DNA of 64,000 nucleotides from DATDAH01 sp963725155 (GCA_963725155.1 CAVRXU010000005.1:434001-498000); one strand, 5' to 3'. Numbered from the stretch's first letter, positions 8,932 to 16,998 are shown. Made by a program: numbers and translations. Notes: a model not told the origin generated them from the letters alone.

Positions 8932-9023
8932 TGGAGGCCCCTTCTTGACTGGTCTGTTGCCAAATGAGTCGGGTGGCATGGGCCGCCTGACCCAACGGTG
9001 ACCGAGAAGGTCACCGAGGGTGG

Positions 9024-10004
9024 TCAGACGGTCGCGCCGGCCAGCGTGTCGAGGTAGCTGTGGCCGCTCAGGACGGCGTGCAGCCGGTGATAGGCGTGGT
9101 GGTCCGGCAGGCGCTCGACGGGTACCGGCGGGGGGAAGTGGATGAGCTCGCGGATGTCGTAGGCGATCGAGAAGACCCGCATGCGGTCGAACTGGCGGTG
9201 GTGCGAGAACAGGTCCGGATAGGCGTCAGCCAGCTGCCAGGGGACGTCGTCGTACTCGTCGGCGGTGGCGTGGTGACGATGGGCGTCGGCCACATAGGCG
9301 TAGGGATGGGCGCAGAACCGGAGCAGGACGTCGAGATCGACGTCGGGCGGTGCGGGCCGGGCCCACTTCCAGTCGAGGAGCGTGTGGGCCCGCGTGCCGT
9401 CCCAGAGGACGTTCTCGAAGTGGACGTCGCCATGGATCATGGTCAACGCCCGGAACGGCTCCAGTGAGAGGGTCAGGTCCCGGACCAGGCCGAGGGTCTC
9501 CTCCATGAGGCCGGCGTCGATGTTGGGCAGCGGGGCCAGGCGGGCGATGGCGTCGACCAGGCCGGCGGTGGGTGACTCCAGGTCGACGCTCACCAGCAGG
9601 GGCGGGTCGTCGATCTCGGGCAGCTCCGCTGGGGCCGGCAGGCTGTGGACGGTCTGGAGCAGGGAGCCGAGGTTCTGGATGGCGAGGTTCCGCTGCGGCG
9701 TGGCCAGGTGGGGCCACGCCTGGCTGAGGACTCGACCGCGGGGGCGACGCACGATCAGCCAGTCCGCGCCGGGCTCGCCGCCGTAGGCCACGGCCTCGGG
9801 ATAGTTGAGCGCGGGCGGGAGGAGGCCCCCGATCGCCAGCTCCTTCTGGAGCCGGCCGTCCTGACGGCGGTTGAGTCGGATCAGGTACTCGTCGGACAGC
9901 CAGACCTCGTTGGTCACCGAGCGCAGCGGCTCGAGGGCGCCGGCGGCGGGCAATCCGGCGTCGGCCAGGGCCTGACGGGCGCGGGCCTTCGCCAGGGCGC
10001 TCAC
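9024..10004 (-). CDS. APH/choline-kinase-family phosphotransferase (copy 2)
   Basis: Second copy of the tandem kinase pair, about 326 residues. HGDVHFENVLWD and LLDWKWARP match copy 1 motif for motif, as do RSVTNEVWLSDEYLIRLNR and the C-terminal RMRVFSIAYDIRELI region, so the two arose by gene duplication. The GTG start at 10004 (VSALAKARARQAL) has no good Shine-Dalgarno; it begins 43 bp after the upstream hydrolase, suggesting co-transcription. The substrate is unknown. Confidence 0.82.
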   Translation of the reverse strand: MSALAKARARQALADAGLPAAGALEPLRSVTNEVWLSDEYLIRLNRRQDGRLQKELAIGGLLPPALNYPEAVAYGGEPGADWLIVRRPRGRVLSQAWPHLATPQRNLAIQNLGSLLQTVHSLPAPAELPEIDDPPLLVSVDLESPTAGLVDAIARLAPLPNIDAGLMEETLGLVRDLTLSLEPFRALTMIHGDVHFENVLWDGTRAHTLLDWKWARPAPPDVDLDVLLRFCAHPYAYVADAHRHHATADEYDDVPWQLADAYPDLFSHHRQFDRMRVFSIAYDIRELIHFPPPVPVERLPDHHAYHRLHAVLSGHSYLDTLAGATV

Positions 10005-10047
10005 GGGGAGGCGGTGAGGGCAGTGGCGGGCACAACCCTTAGGTCGG

Positions 10048-10875
10048 TCACCCGTCGGCGTTCCTGAGCACGAGATCGGACAGTTCGGGCCACTCCTGAA
10101 GGGCCCAGTCCCCGAACTCGCGATCGCTGAGGGCCACGCAGGTGATCTCGGCGTCGGGGTCGTCCCAGGCGAAGGTGCCGCGGCCGCCGAAGTGGCCCAC
10201 GGTGCGGGGGCTGTTCGCCTTCCCGGTCCAGTGGGGTGCCTTGCCGTCGCGCACCTCGAAGCCCAGTCCCCAGTCGAGGGGATCGAACCGGCCGACGCCG
10301 GGCAGGACACCGGCCAGGCCAGGGAACGCGACCGAGGTCGCCCTGGCCACGGTCTCGGCGGCGAGGATCGTGGGTCGCCGGATCTGGTCGAGCAACGCCA
10401 ACACATCGGTCGCCGGGGCCTGCCAGCCCGCAGCCGGGGAGCCCGCGATGACCGTGCCGCCCATCCCCAGCGGCTCGAGGACGGCCTCGGCGGCGTAGGT
10501 GGCGAAGTCGATGCCCGTCGCCCCGGCGATCGTCTCGGCGAGGACCTCATAGCCCGCGTTCGAGTAGATCCGGCGCCTCCCGGGCGTGGTGAGCGGCTCG
10601 GAGCCGTCGAAGCCGAGGCCCGAGGTGTGGGCCAGCAGGTGCTCGACGGTCGAGCCCTTCGGCCCCGCCGCGTCGGTCAGGGCCAGCGCTCCTTCCTCGA
10701 CGGCGACCAGGGTCACCACCGCGGTGAACAGCTTGGTCACCGAGGCCAGGGCATAGGCCCGGTCCGGCGGCCCGACGACGAGGGGCTGATGGCCGGGGAC
10801 GCGCACCGCGACGGTCACGTGGTCAGCCCCCCACCCCGTGACCAGGTCACCGATCGCCGAGGCCAGGTCCGGCAA
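10048..10875 (-). CDS. Serine hydrolase, beta-lactamase/D-Ala-D-Ala carboxypeptidase fold
   Basis: Class C beta-lactamase-like esterase/peptidase. The SxxK motif (SVTKLF), the YxN motif (YSNAG) and the third-motif region HFGGRGTF are all present. I see no secretion signal, so it may act in the cytoplasm as an esterase. The proposed TTG start at 10875 is 2 bp from the stop of the upstream dioxygenase (10878) and gives 275 residues. A start farther upstream would run through the dioxygenase gene and is unlikely. Confidence 0.72.
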   Translation of the reverse strand: MPDLASAIGDLVTGWGADHVTVAVRVPGHQPLVVGPPDRAYALASVTKLFTAVVTLVAVEEGALALTDAAGPKGSTVEHLLAHTSGLGFDGSEPLTTPGRRRIYSNAGYEVLAETIAGATGIDFATYAAEAVLEPLGMGGTVIAGSPAAGWQAPATDVLALLDQIRRPTILAAETVARATSVAFPGLAGVLPGVGRFDPLDWGLGFEVRDGKAPHWTGKANSPRTVGHFGGRGTFAWDDPDAEITCVALSDREFGDWALQEWPELSDLVLRNADG

Positions 10876-10877
10876 GG

Positions 10878-11666
10878 TCAGGTGCCGTCCCAGAGCATCG
10901 GGTCGGCCCCTGCTCCGAACACGGCCTCGGCCGGGGAACGCTTGTCGATGTGGCCGATGAGGCCCCGGTAGATGCCGTAGCCCACCAGGTCCCTCAGGCG
11001 GGGCGGGAAGGTGCGGACCAGATCGGCGTCGAGACCCAGTTGCTGGTTCTCCTGCTGGCGGATGAACCCGGCGCAGTAGTTGGCGGCGATGCCGATGCGA
11101 TCCCGGCCGGTGCCGTTGGCCCCGCCGCCGTGCCAGAGGCTTCCGTGCCAGACGAGCACGCTGCCCCGGCCCATCTCGGCCGCGATCGAGTCGTAGGGCG
11201 CTCCGTAGTCGGGGGAGTGGTCCCGCAGGTGGGAGCCGGGGATGATCCGGGTGGCCCCGTTGGCTTCGGTGAAGTCGGTGAGGGCCCACATCGTGTTGCA
11301 AACGGTCGGGGCGTGGGGCTTGTCGAGCGGGATCACCTGGTCGTCGGCGTGGATGGGCTGTGCCGTCTCGTCGGGCAGGATCCGGATCGAGGAGAGCGAG
11401 GACATCAGGCAGCCGGGATCCAGGACCCCTTCGACGACAGGGAGCACCCCGGGATCGACGGCCAGCTCCTCCCACAACGAGCCGTGGGCCAGCAGGTTGT
11501 ACACGCGGAGGGTCCGGTCGCCCTCGAAGGAGTTCCTGGCCGGCTCGGTGCCCAGCTCCCGCTCCAGTCGCCCGAGATCGGCCACCAAGGCGTCGGCTCG
11601 GTCGGCGTCGAACACGCCCTCCAGGATCGTGTAGCCCTGCTCGGCGATCTCCTCGACCGGTTGCAC
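10878..11666 (-). CDS. Phytanoyl-CoA dioxygenase (PhyH) family protein
   Basis: Fe(II)/2-oxoglutarate dioxygenase of the PhyH family. The 2-His-1-Asp facial triad is visible as IHADD (HxD) and LWHGGGANGTGRDRIG, whose Arg would bind 2-oxoglutarate. 262 residues. The substrate cannot be deduced; family members hydroxylate phytanoyl-CoA, ectoine and various natural products. The GTG start at 11666 is preceded by TAAGAA ending 6 bp upstream, a leaderless-type promoter that is an exact mirror of the one for the divergent gene at 11727. It probably forms an operon with the serine hydrolase and kinase genes downstream. Confidence 0.85.
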   Translation of the reverse strand: MQPVEEIAEQGYTILEGVFDADRADALVADLGRLERELGTEPARNSFEGDRTLRVYNLLAHGSLWEELAVDPGVLPVVEGVLDPGCLMSSLSSIRILPDETAQPIHADDQVIPLDKPHAPTVCNTMWALTDFTEANGATRIIPGSHLRDHSPDYGAPYDSIAAEMGRGSVLVWHGSLWHGGGANGTGRDRIGIAANYCAGFIRQQENQQLGLDADLVRTFPPRLRDLVGYGIYRGLIGHIDKRSPAEAVFGAGADPMLWDGT

Positions 11667-11670
11667 GACG

Positions 11671-11722
11671 CGTTCTTACCCGCGATCCGGCCCGCCCGGG
11701 GGCCACATCCCGGGTAAGAACG
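11671..11722. promoter_or_regulatory. Mirrored divergent promoter/operator
   Basis: CGTTCTTACCCG (11671-11682) and CGGGTAAGAACG (11711-11722) form a perfect 12-bp inverted repeat with 28 bp between arms. It lies between the divergent PhyH gene (start 11666) and the alkyltransferase-like gene (start 11727). Each arm places TAAGAA exactly 6 bp before the start codon it faces, so the arms may be twin -10 elements for leaderless transcripts, an operator for one regulator, or both. Confidence 0.6.
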
Positions 11723-11726
11723 GGTC

Positions 11727-12017
11727 ATGACGCCGTTCGAGGAAGCGGTGGCCGACGTGTTGGCCGGGCTCGGCGTGGGGGACGTGGTCACCTACGGCGA
11801 GGTGGCGGTCGAGGCGGGCTACCCGGGGGCCGCCCGGGCCGTGGGTCGGTTCCTGGCTACCCACGAGGGTCAGCCCTGGTGGCGGGTGGTCACCAGCACC
11901 GGTCGCCTCGTCCCCCAGCACACCGAGGAGCACGCCCGCCGGTTGCGGGCCGAGGGTGTCCGGGTCGAGGACGGACGCGTCATATGGAGCCGAGCCGCCA
12001 GGCGAGGCGACCATTAG
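11727..12017 (+). CDS. Alkyltransferase-like (ATL) DNA-binding protein
   Basis: 96-residue protein with the DNA-binding fold of O6-alkylguanine alkyltransferase. VTYGEVAVEAGYPGAARAVGRFLATH matches the helix-turn-helix and arginine finger. The acceptor-cysteine motif PCHR is replaced by PWWR (residues 50-53), so it cannot accept an alkyl group. Such ATLs bind alkylated guanine and pass the lesion to nucleotide excision repair. ATG start with TAAGAA ending 6 bp upstream. This identification rests on the small size and the Cys-to-Trp change. Confidence 0.88.
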   Translation: MTPFEEAVADVLAGLGVGDVVTYGEVAVEAGYPGAARAVGRFLATHEGQPWWRVVTSTGRLVPQHTEEHARRLRAEGVRVEDGRVIWSRAARRGDH

Positions 12018-12109
12018 GAGCACAGCGTTGACTCGCCGAGCGGCAGCGAGGCGAACCACCCGATCGTCGCGATCCGGCTGAAGCGTTCTGATCGCGTCAT
12101 ACTGCGTTG

Positions 12110-12598
12110 ATGGCGATCTACGACCACCCGATCCACTCGCTCGACGGCAGCGACGCCGACCTGTCCGACTACTCGGACAAGGTGGCACTGCTGGTGAACG
12201 TGGCCTCCAAGTGCGGTCTCACCCCCCAGTACGAGGGGTTGCAGAAGCTGCAGGACACCTACGGCGAGCGGGGGTTCACCGTCCTCGGCTTCCCGTGCAA
12301 CCAGTTCCTCGGCCAGGAGCCGGGCAGCGCCGACGAGATCGCCGAGTTCTGCTCGATGAACTACGGCGTGTCCTTCCCCCTGTTCGAGAAGATCGAGGTC
12401 AACGGTGACGAGCGGCATCCGCTCTACGACGAGCTGACGCAGGTGGCCGACGCCGACGGCGAGGCGGGGGACATCCAGTGGAACTTCGAGAAGTTCCTGG
12501 TGGCGCCGGGGGGGACGAGCATCCAGCGCTTCCGGCCGGGCGTGGAGCCCGAGGCCGCCGAGCTCGTCGCCGCCATCGAGGCCGACCTCCCGGCCTGA
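12110..12598 (+). CDS. Glutathione peroxidase-family thiol peroxidase
   Basis: Cysteine-type GPx-fold peroxidase (162 residues) that reduces H2O2 or organic hydroperoxides; in bacteria lacking glutathione the reductant is usually thioredoxin. NVASKCGLTPQYEGL holds the peroxidatic Cys35. GFPCNQFLGQEPG carries the conserved Gln and possibly the resolving Cys, and IQWNFEKFLV the catalytic Trp/Asn. The ATG at 12110 is preferred over the TTG one codon earlier. CATACT ends 6 bp before the ATG, consistent with a leaderless mRNA. The 90 bp upstream shows no other feature I can name. Confidence 0.93.
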   Translation: MAIYDHPIHSLDGSDADLSDYSDKVALLVNVASKCGLTPQYEGLQKLQDTYGERGFTVLGFPCNQFLGQEPGSADEIAEFCSMNYGVSFPLFEKIEVNGDERHPLYDELTQVADADGEAGDIQWNFEKFLVAPGGTSIQRFRPGVEPEAAELVAAIEADLPA

Positions 12599-12600
12599 GC

Positions 12601-12957
12601 GTGGCCGAGGCCCGCCCCGAGGACGACGGGGCCCGACGGCGGATCGGCGCGTACGTGGTCGGCGTCCTGGCTGTCCTCTGGTTCGTGATCGGGGTGGCCC
12701 TGGTCACCATCGTCGGCCTCGAGGCCCTGACGTTGGACGACACCACCTGCCCCGTGGAGGGACTCGATTCGGTGTACGGCGACGCCACCTGGCAGACGTG
12801 GCCGCCCGGCAAGGTCTGCACCTTTGCCGGCACCCGACTGGTCGAGCCGGCACCGGCCCGGGGCGCCGTGGTCGCCTTCGAGATCGTCGTGGGCGTGGCC
12901 CTCGTGGTGGTGTGGCGCCGTTACCGCCACGCCCCGGATCCCGACTGGGCCGCCTGA
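12601..12957 (+). CDS. Small two-helix membrane protein, unknown
   Basis: 118-residue protein beginning 2 bp after the peroxidase stop (GTG start), so probably co-transcribed. A hydrophobic helix spans about residues 15-40 and a second about 84-106. Between them lies an extracytoplasmic loop with two cysteines (TTCPVEG and KVCTFAG), which could form a disulfide. The short C-terminus is basic then acidic (WRRYRHAPDPDWAA). I do not recognise a family. Confidence 0.65.
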   Translation: MAEARPEDDGARRRIGAYVVGVLAVLWFVIGVALVTIVGLEALTLDDTTCPVEGLDSVYGDATWQTWPPGKVCTFAGTRLVEPAPARGAVVAFEIVVGVALVVVWRRYRHAPDPDWAA

Positions 12958-13121
12958 CCGTCCTCCTGTTCGGCGTTCATCTCGGTACACTCGCTGACCG
13001 AAGGGTCTGCATCCCCCGCCACGCAACCTCCTGGCGCCGGATGGACCCTCCCGGGTTGTCCTCTGTCCTGTTGTTCGCCGAGGGCGGCCCACCCAGGACA
13101 CACGACAAGAAAGACAACCCG

Positions 13122-14297
13122 ATGAGCTCCACGTTCGAGTCGCTCGGCGTGGCCCCCGACCTGGTCGAGGCCCTCGCCACCCGCGGCATCACCGAGCCCT
13201 TCCCGATCCAGGAGCTCGCCATCCCGCCCGCCCTCGAGGGCCGGGACGTGTGCGGCAAGGCCAAGACCGGCTCCGGCAAGACCCTGGCCTTCGGCCTGCC
13301 CATCCTCGGCCGGGTGACCAAGGCCGAGCCCCGCCGCCCGCGGGCCCTGGTGCTGGTCCCCACGCGGGAGCTGGCCCTGCAGGTCTGCGAGGAGCTCAGG
13401 CCCCTCTCGGCCGAGCGGAACGTCAAGGTGATGGCCATCTACGGCGGCGCCCCCATGGAGAAGCAGGTGGCTGAGCTGGAGCAGGGCGCCGAGGTCGTCG
13501 CGGCCACCCCCGGCCGTCTCATCGACCTCATCGACCGCAACGAGTGCTCGGTGGCCGACATCGAGATCATCGTCCTCGACGAGGCCGACCGCATGGCCGA
13601 CATGGGGTTCCTGCCCCAGGTCGAGTGGATCCTGCGCCGCATCGACAACGAACACCAGACCATGCTCTTCTCGGCCACCCTCGACGGCGTGGTCAACGGC
13701 GTCATCAAGCGCCAGTGCACCGACCCCGCCATCTGCGAGGTCGAGTACGCCCAGGTCACGGTGGACGAGATGCACCACCGCTTCCTGCACGTGCACGACA
13801 TGGACAAGGTCCGGGTCACCGCCGCCATCGCCAAGGGGACCGAGCGCACGCTGGTGTTCTGCAACACGAAGCGGGCCGCCGATCGCCTGGAGCGCAGCCT
13901 GGAGAAGGAAGGCGTCGACGCCGCCGCCATCCACGGCGACCTCCCGCAGCGGGTGCGGGAGCGGGCGCTCAAGGACTTCGACGAGGGAAAGCTCCACGTG
14001 CTGGTTGCCACCGACGTGGCGGCCCGGGGCATCCACGTCGACGACATCGACGTCGTCATCCACTACGACCCGCCGACGGACCACAAGACCTATCTGCACC
14101 GCTCCGGCCGCACGGCCCGCGCCGGTGAGTCCGGCGTCGTCGTCACCCTCGCCCTGTGGAACCAGGAGCTGGAGGTGAAGCGGCTCCAGACCCGCATCGG
14201 CGTGGTGGACCAGCCCATCGTCGAGGTCTTCTCCAACGATCCCCGACTCGGGGACCTGCTGGCGTGGGATCCCTCCCAGGAGCTCGCGTCTGCCTGA
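13122..14297 (+). CDS. DEAD-box ATP-dependent RNA helicase
   Basis: RNA helicase of the RhlE/DeaD type (391 residues). All core motifs are present in order: the Q-motif region EPFPIQELAIP, AKTGSGKT (I), PTRELALQV (Ia), TPGRLIDL (Ib), VLDEADRM (II), FSATLD (III), LVFCNTKRAAD (IV), VATDVAARGIHVDDI (V) and HRSGRTARAG (VI). There is no long C-terminal tail. The ATG at 13122 follows an A-rich AAGAAAG stretch. The 164-bp upstream region carries a TACACT -10-like hexamer at 12986-12991, giving a long 5' UTR as often seen for cold-shock helicases. Confidence 0.95.
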   Translation: MSSTFESLGVAPDLVEALATRGITEPFPIQELAIPPALEGRDVCGKAKTGSGKTLAFGLPILGRVTKAEPRRPRALVLVPTRELALQVCEELRPLSAERNVKVMAIYGGAPMEKQVAELEQGAEVVAATPGRLIDLIDRNECSVADIEIIVLDEADRMADMGFLPQVEWILRRIDNEHQTMLFSATLDGVVNGVIKRQCTDPAICEVEYAQVTVDEMHHRFLHVHDMDKVRVTAAIAKGTERTLVFCNTKRAADRLERSLEKEGVDAAAIHGDLPQRVRERALKDFDEGKLHVLVATDVAARGIHVDDIDVVIHYDPPTDHKTYLHRSGRTARAGESGVVVTLALWNQELEVKRLQTRIGVVDQPIVEVFSNDPRLGDLLAWDPSQELASA

Positions 14298-14352
14298 TCG
14301 CCCGACCCGGGCCTGGCTCACCGCCCTGCGGGCGTGGGCCGGCGACGGGCCT

Positions 14353-15945
14353 GTGGCCGCCCGGCCTGTCCTGGCCGGGCTCACCCGCTCGCTCTTCCTC
14401 CGGGAGGGGTTGAGCGGGACCCAGGTCGAGTTGCTCGACGCTGAGGGCATCGATGGCTTTCCGCCGATGCCTGACGGCGCGGGCGCCGATCTGCTGGGCC
14501 TCGCCCACGAGGCCCTGCTCGCGCCGGCTGATCGCAAGGCGCGGGGAGCGCACTACACGCCCCCTGCCCTCGCCGATCGGCTGGTCGCGCTCATCCTGCC
14601 GTCGTCTGCCGCCACGGTCCTCGACCCGGCGTGCGGGGGCGGTGCGTTTCTCCTGGCCGTCGGTCGGGCGCTGGTGGCCCACGGCCTCTCGCCGGCCGAG
14701 GCCGTACGGTGCCTTCACGGCATCGACCTGGACCCCCTCGCCGCCGACGTGGCCCGGGCGGCGACGGCGTTGTGGTCGGGCGGGACGCCCGCCGACGTCC
14801 AGCAAGCCGACTTCCTCGTTCTGGCCTCTGATCCGCCGGCCATGGCCAGCGGATCAGAGGCCAGAACGGAGGGGTTCGACGCCGTGGTCGGGAACCCTCC
14901 GTTCGCCTCGCCCTTGCGGGGCGGGGGGCCGGGGGAGCTGGGGGCGTACACGGATCTGGCCGGCCGCTTCCTCGTCCGGGCCCTCGACGTCGTCCGAATG
15001 GGCGGCCGGGTCGGCCTGATCCAGCCGCAGTCGGTCCTCTCGGCGCGGGACGCCGAGGGGGTGCGGGAGGCGGTGGGCTCGGGGTTGCGGGCCCTGTGGG
15101 TGGCCGAGGAGCGGCTGTTTTCAGCGTCGACCCACGTCGTCGCCGTGATCGCGGAGCGGGGCGGGGCCGCCGGCCCGGTCGACCTCTACGGCGGCCCGAC
15201 CGTCGAAGCCCGGGGCTCGGCGACTGGCTCGTGGGGGGCGCTGGCGGCCCGAGCCCGAGGGTTGCCCGCCGTCAACCTCGGGGACGGTCCGACGGTCGGC
15301 TCCCTGGCCATCGCGACGGCAGGGTTCCGTGAGCAGTTCTACGGCTTGCTCGACCACGTCATCGAGAGCGGGCCGGGGCGGCCGCTGGTCACCGCCGGGC
15401 TCATCGACCCTCTCCATTGCGCCTGGGGGGAGCGCACGACCCGCATCGGAGGCAGGACCTGGACCCGACCGACGGTCGATCCCGAGGTGCTGGAGCCGGG
15501 TCTGGCGGAGTGGTTCGCCGCCCGGCTCGTGCCGAAGCTGCTCGTGGCCAGCCAGACGAAGGTGGTCGAGGTCGTCGTCGACGACGCCGGGGCGCTGCTG
15601 CCATCGGTCCCGGTGGTGTCGGTGGAGGCCCCGATCGAGCACCTGTGGGACCTGGCCGCGGCGTTGTCGTCCCCGCCCGTGACCGCCTGGTGCGTCGAGC
15701 GTTCGGTGGGCACCGGCCTGTCCGCCGACGCCGTCCGCCTGTCGGCGAAGCTGCTGCTGGCCGTCCCCCTGCCCACCGACCGCCGGGCCTGGACCCGCGC
15801 CACCAAGGCCCTGCGCGCGGTGCCGGACGCACTGGACCGCCGAGCGGCGTTGGTCGACTTCGGCCGCCTCAGCTGTGCGGCCTACCGAGTCGACGAAGGG
15901 GGAGCGAACGGCCTGCTGGCCTGGTGGTCCCATCGCCTCCCCTAG
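14353..15945 (+). CDS. Class I N6-adenine DNA methyltransferase, orphan
   Basis: TaqI/Eco57I-like gamma-type DNA methylase. GAHYTPPALADRLV (motif X region), VLDPACGGGAFLLAVGRAL (SAM-binding motif I), the GIDLDPLAA motif II region and VVGNPPFASPL (catalytic NPPF motif IV) are in the expected order. About 290 C-terminal residues probably make up target recognition. No restriction endonuclease is adjacent. GTG at 14353 gives 530 residues; an in-frame CTG at 14290 preceded by AGGAG would add about 21 plausible residues. A perfect 20-bp-stem hairpin sits inside the gene between motifs II and IV (14817-14868). Confidence 0.82.
   Translation: MAARPVLAGLTRSLFLREGLSGTQVELLDAEGIDGFPPMPDGAGADLLGLAHEALLAPADRKARGAHYTPPALADRLVALILPSSAATVLDPACGGGAFLLAVGRALVAHGLSPAEAVRCLHGIDLDPLAADVARAATALWSGGTPADVQQADFLVLASDPPAMASGSEARTEGFDAVVGNPPFASPLRGGGPGELGAYTDLAGRFLVRALDVVRMGGRVGLIQPQSVLSARDAEGVREAVGSGLRALWVAEERLFSASTHVVAVIAERGGAAGPVDLYGGPTVEARGSATGSWGALAARARGLPAVNLGDGPTVGSLAIATAGFREQFYGLLDHVIESGPGRPLVTAGLIDPLHCAWGERTTRIGGRTWTRPTVDPEVLEPGLAEWFAARLVPKLLVASQTKVVEVVVDDAGALLPSVPVVSVEAPIEHLWDLAAALSSPPVTAWCVERSVGTGLSADAVRLSAKLLLAVPLPTDRRAWTRATKALRAVPDALDRRAALVDFGRLSCAAYRVDEGGANGLLAWWSHRLP
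14817..14868. repeat. Perfect 20-bp-stem palindrome within the methylase gene
   Basis: Left arm 14817-14836 and right arm 14849-14868 are exact reverse complements, with a 12-nt loop containing the smaller palindrome GGCCATGGCC. The encoded residues (VLASDPPAMASGSEARTE) fall between the ADFL segment and the catalytic FDAVVGNPPF and look like an in-frame addition to the family core. I saw no second copy in this window. Confidence 0.85.
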
Positions 15946-15956
15946 GGTCGACCGCC

Positions 15957-16814
15957 ATGAACGGTGACGATCTACGGGCTCGTCTGGCGACGGGCGAGCC
16001 GGTGCTGATGCCGGGGGTCTGGGACGCCATGTCGGCCAAACTCGCCCGCCGGGCCGGGCACGAGGTGGCGTTCCTGTCGGGGTACTGCACATCGGCCACC
16101 CTGCTCGGACTGCCCGACTTCGGGTACCTGACCCAGGGGGAGATGGCCGAAGTGGCCCGCCGGGTCTGTGGTGCGGCTCCGGACCTGATGGTGATCGTCG
16201 ATGCCGACACCGGCTACGGCAACCCGCTCAACACCATCCGCACGGTCGAGCTCTGGGAGGCCGCAGGGGCCACGGGGATGTTCCTGGAGGACCAGGTCTG
16301 GCCCAAGAAGTGCGGCCACATGGCGGGCAAGGTCGTCGTCCCCAAGGAGGACTGGCTGGCCAAGCTCGAAGCCGCCGTGGCCCACCGCACGAGCCTGCAC
16401 ATCACCGCCCGCACCGACGCCCGCGCCGCGGTGAGCCTCGACGACGCCATCGAGCGGGCCCGGATGGCGCTGGATCTCGGCGTCGACGCCTTGTTCATCG
16501 AGGCGCCGGAGTCGCTGGCGGAGCTGGCGCAGATCGCCGAGGCCCTGCCCGACTGCGTGCGGGTGGCGAACATGATCGAGACGGGCAAGACCCCACTGCT
16601 CACCCCGGCCGAGCTGCACGACATCGGCTTCGACCTCATCGTGGCCCCACTCGGCGGTCTCTACGCCGCGATCAAGGCCTTGACCGGGGCCTACGCCACG
16701 TTGGCCGACAAGGGCACGCTGCGCGACGACCTCGACGGGATGCTCTCCTTCGACGAGTTCAACGCCCTCGTCGACCTCGACGAGCACTACGAACGCGAGA
16801 AACGCTTCCGATAG
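15957..16814 (+). CDS. Isocitrate lyase/PEP mutase family lyase
   Basis: TIM-barrel enzyme of the PEP mutase/2-methylisocitrate lyase superfamily, 285 residues. The hallmark K-K-C-G-H loop (WPKKCGHMAGK, about 119-129), DADTGYGN (metal binding) and ITARTDAR are present. Substrates in this family include 2-methylisocitrate, oxaloacetate and phosphonopyruvate; without prp neighbours the choice is open. ATG at 15957 with TAGGGT ending 8 bp upstream, overlapping the methylase stop, suggests a leaderless promoter. Confidence 0.85.
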   Translation: MNGDDLRARLATGEPVLMPGVWDAMSAKLARRAGHEVAFLSGYCTSATLLGLPDFGYLTQGEMAEVARRVCGAAPDLMVIVDADTGYGNPLNTIRTVELWEAAGATGMFLEDQVWPKKCGHMAGKVVVPKEDWLAKLEAAVAHRTSLHITARTDARAAVSLDDAIERARMALDLGVDALFIEAPESLAELAQIAEALPDCVRVANMIETGKTPLLTPAELHDIGFDLIVAPLGGLYAAIKALTGAYATLADKGTLRDDLDGMLSFDEFNALVDLDEHYEREKRFR

Positions 16815-16844
16815 GCACCGGGTCGGGGGTAACCTCCCGCCACA

Positions 16845-16975
16845 ACATCAAGAGCGATCCGGGCAACCGGGTCCGGCAACCTGGGGCGGACACCCAAGGT
16901 GCCACCCACTCCGGTGGGGATGTGGCCTCGTGAGAGGCAACGAAGTCGTCCCGTTCGACCTCAGGTGTCCGCCCC
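16845..16975 (+). ncRNA. SAM riboswitch (S-box clan, SAM-I/IV-like) for metX
   Basis: The metX leader contains the S-box core: ACATC/GATGT closing helix (16845-16849 with 16919-16923), AAGAG after the first strand, GGCAACC in the middle and AAGGTGCCACC before the closing strand. A CCCAC-TCCG-GTGGG hairpin and a GCCTC-GTGA-GAGGC hairpin (16926-16939) follow. GGGGCGGACACC (16883-16894) is perfectly complementary to GGTGTCCGCCCC (16964-16975), fitting the extra pseudoknot of SAM-IV or SAM-I/IV forms or a switching helix. The promoter -10 is probably TAACCT at 16830-16835. Exact class is not certain. Confidence 0.82.
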
Positions 16976-16998
16976 CCGATCGATCGAGGTGGTGAGAC

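Noticed and set aside
7834..10004. Tandem APH genes as an antibiotic-resistance island
   Set aside because: No mobile elements or resistance neighbours; the fold is shared with many metabolic kinases.
12921..14537. A 538-codon minus-strand open frame opposite the DEAD-box helicase
   Set aside because: The plus strand encodes every helicase motif; the antisense frame is a GC-skew artefact.
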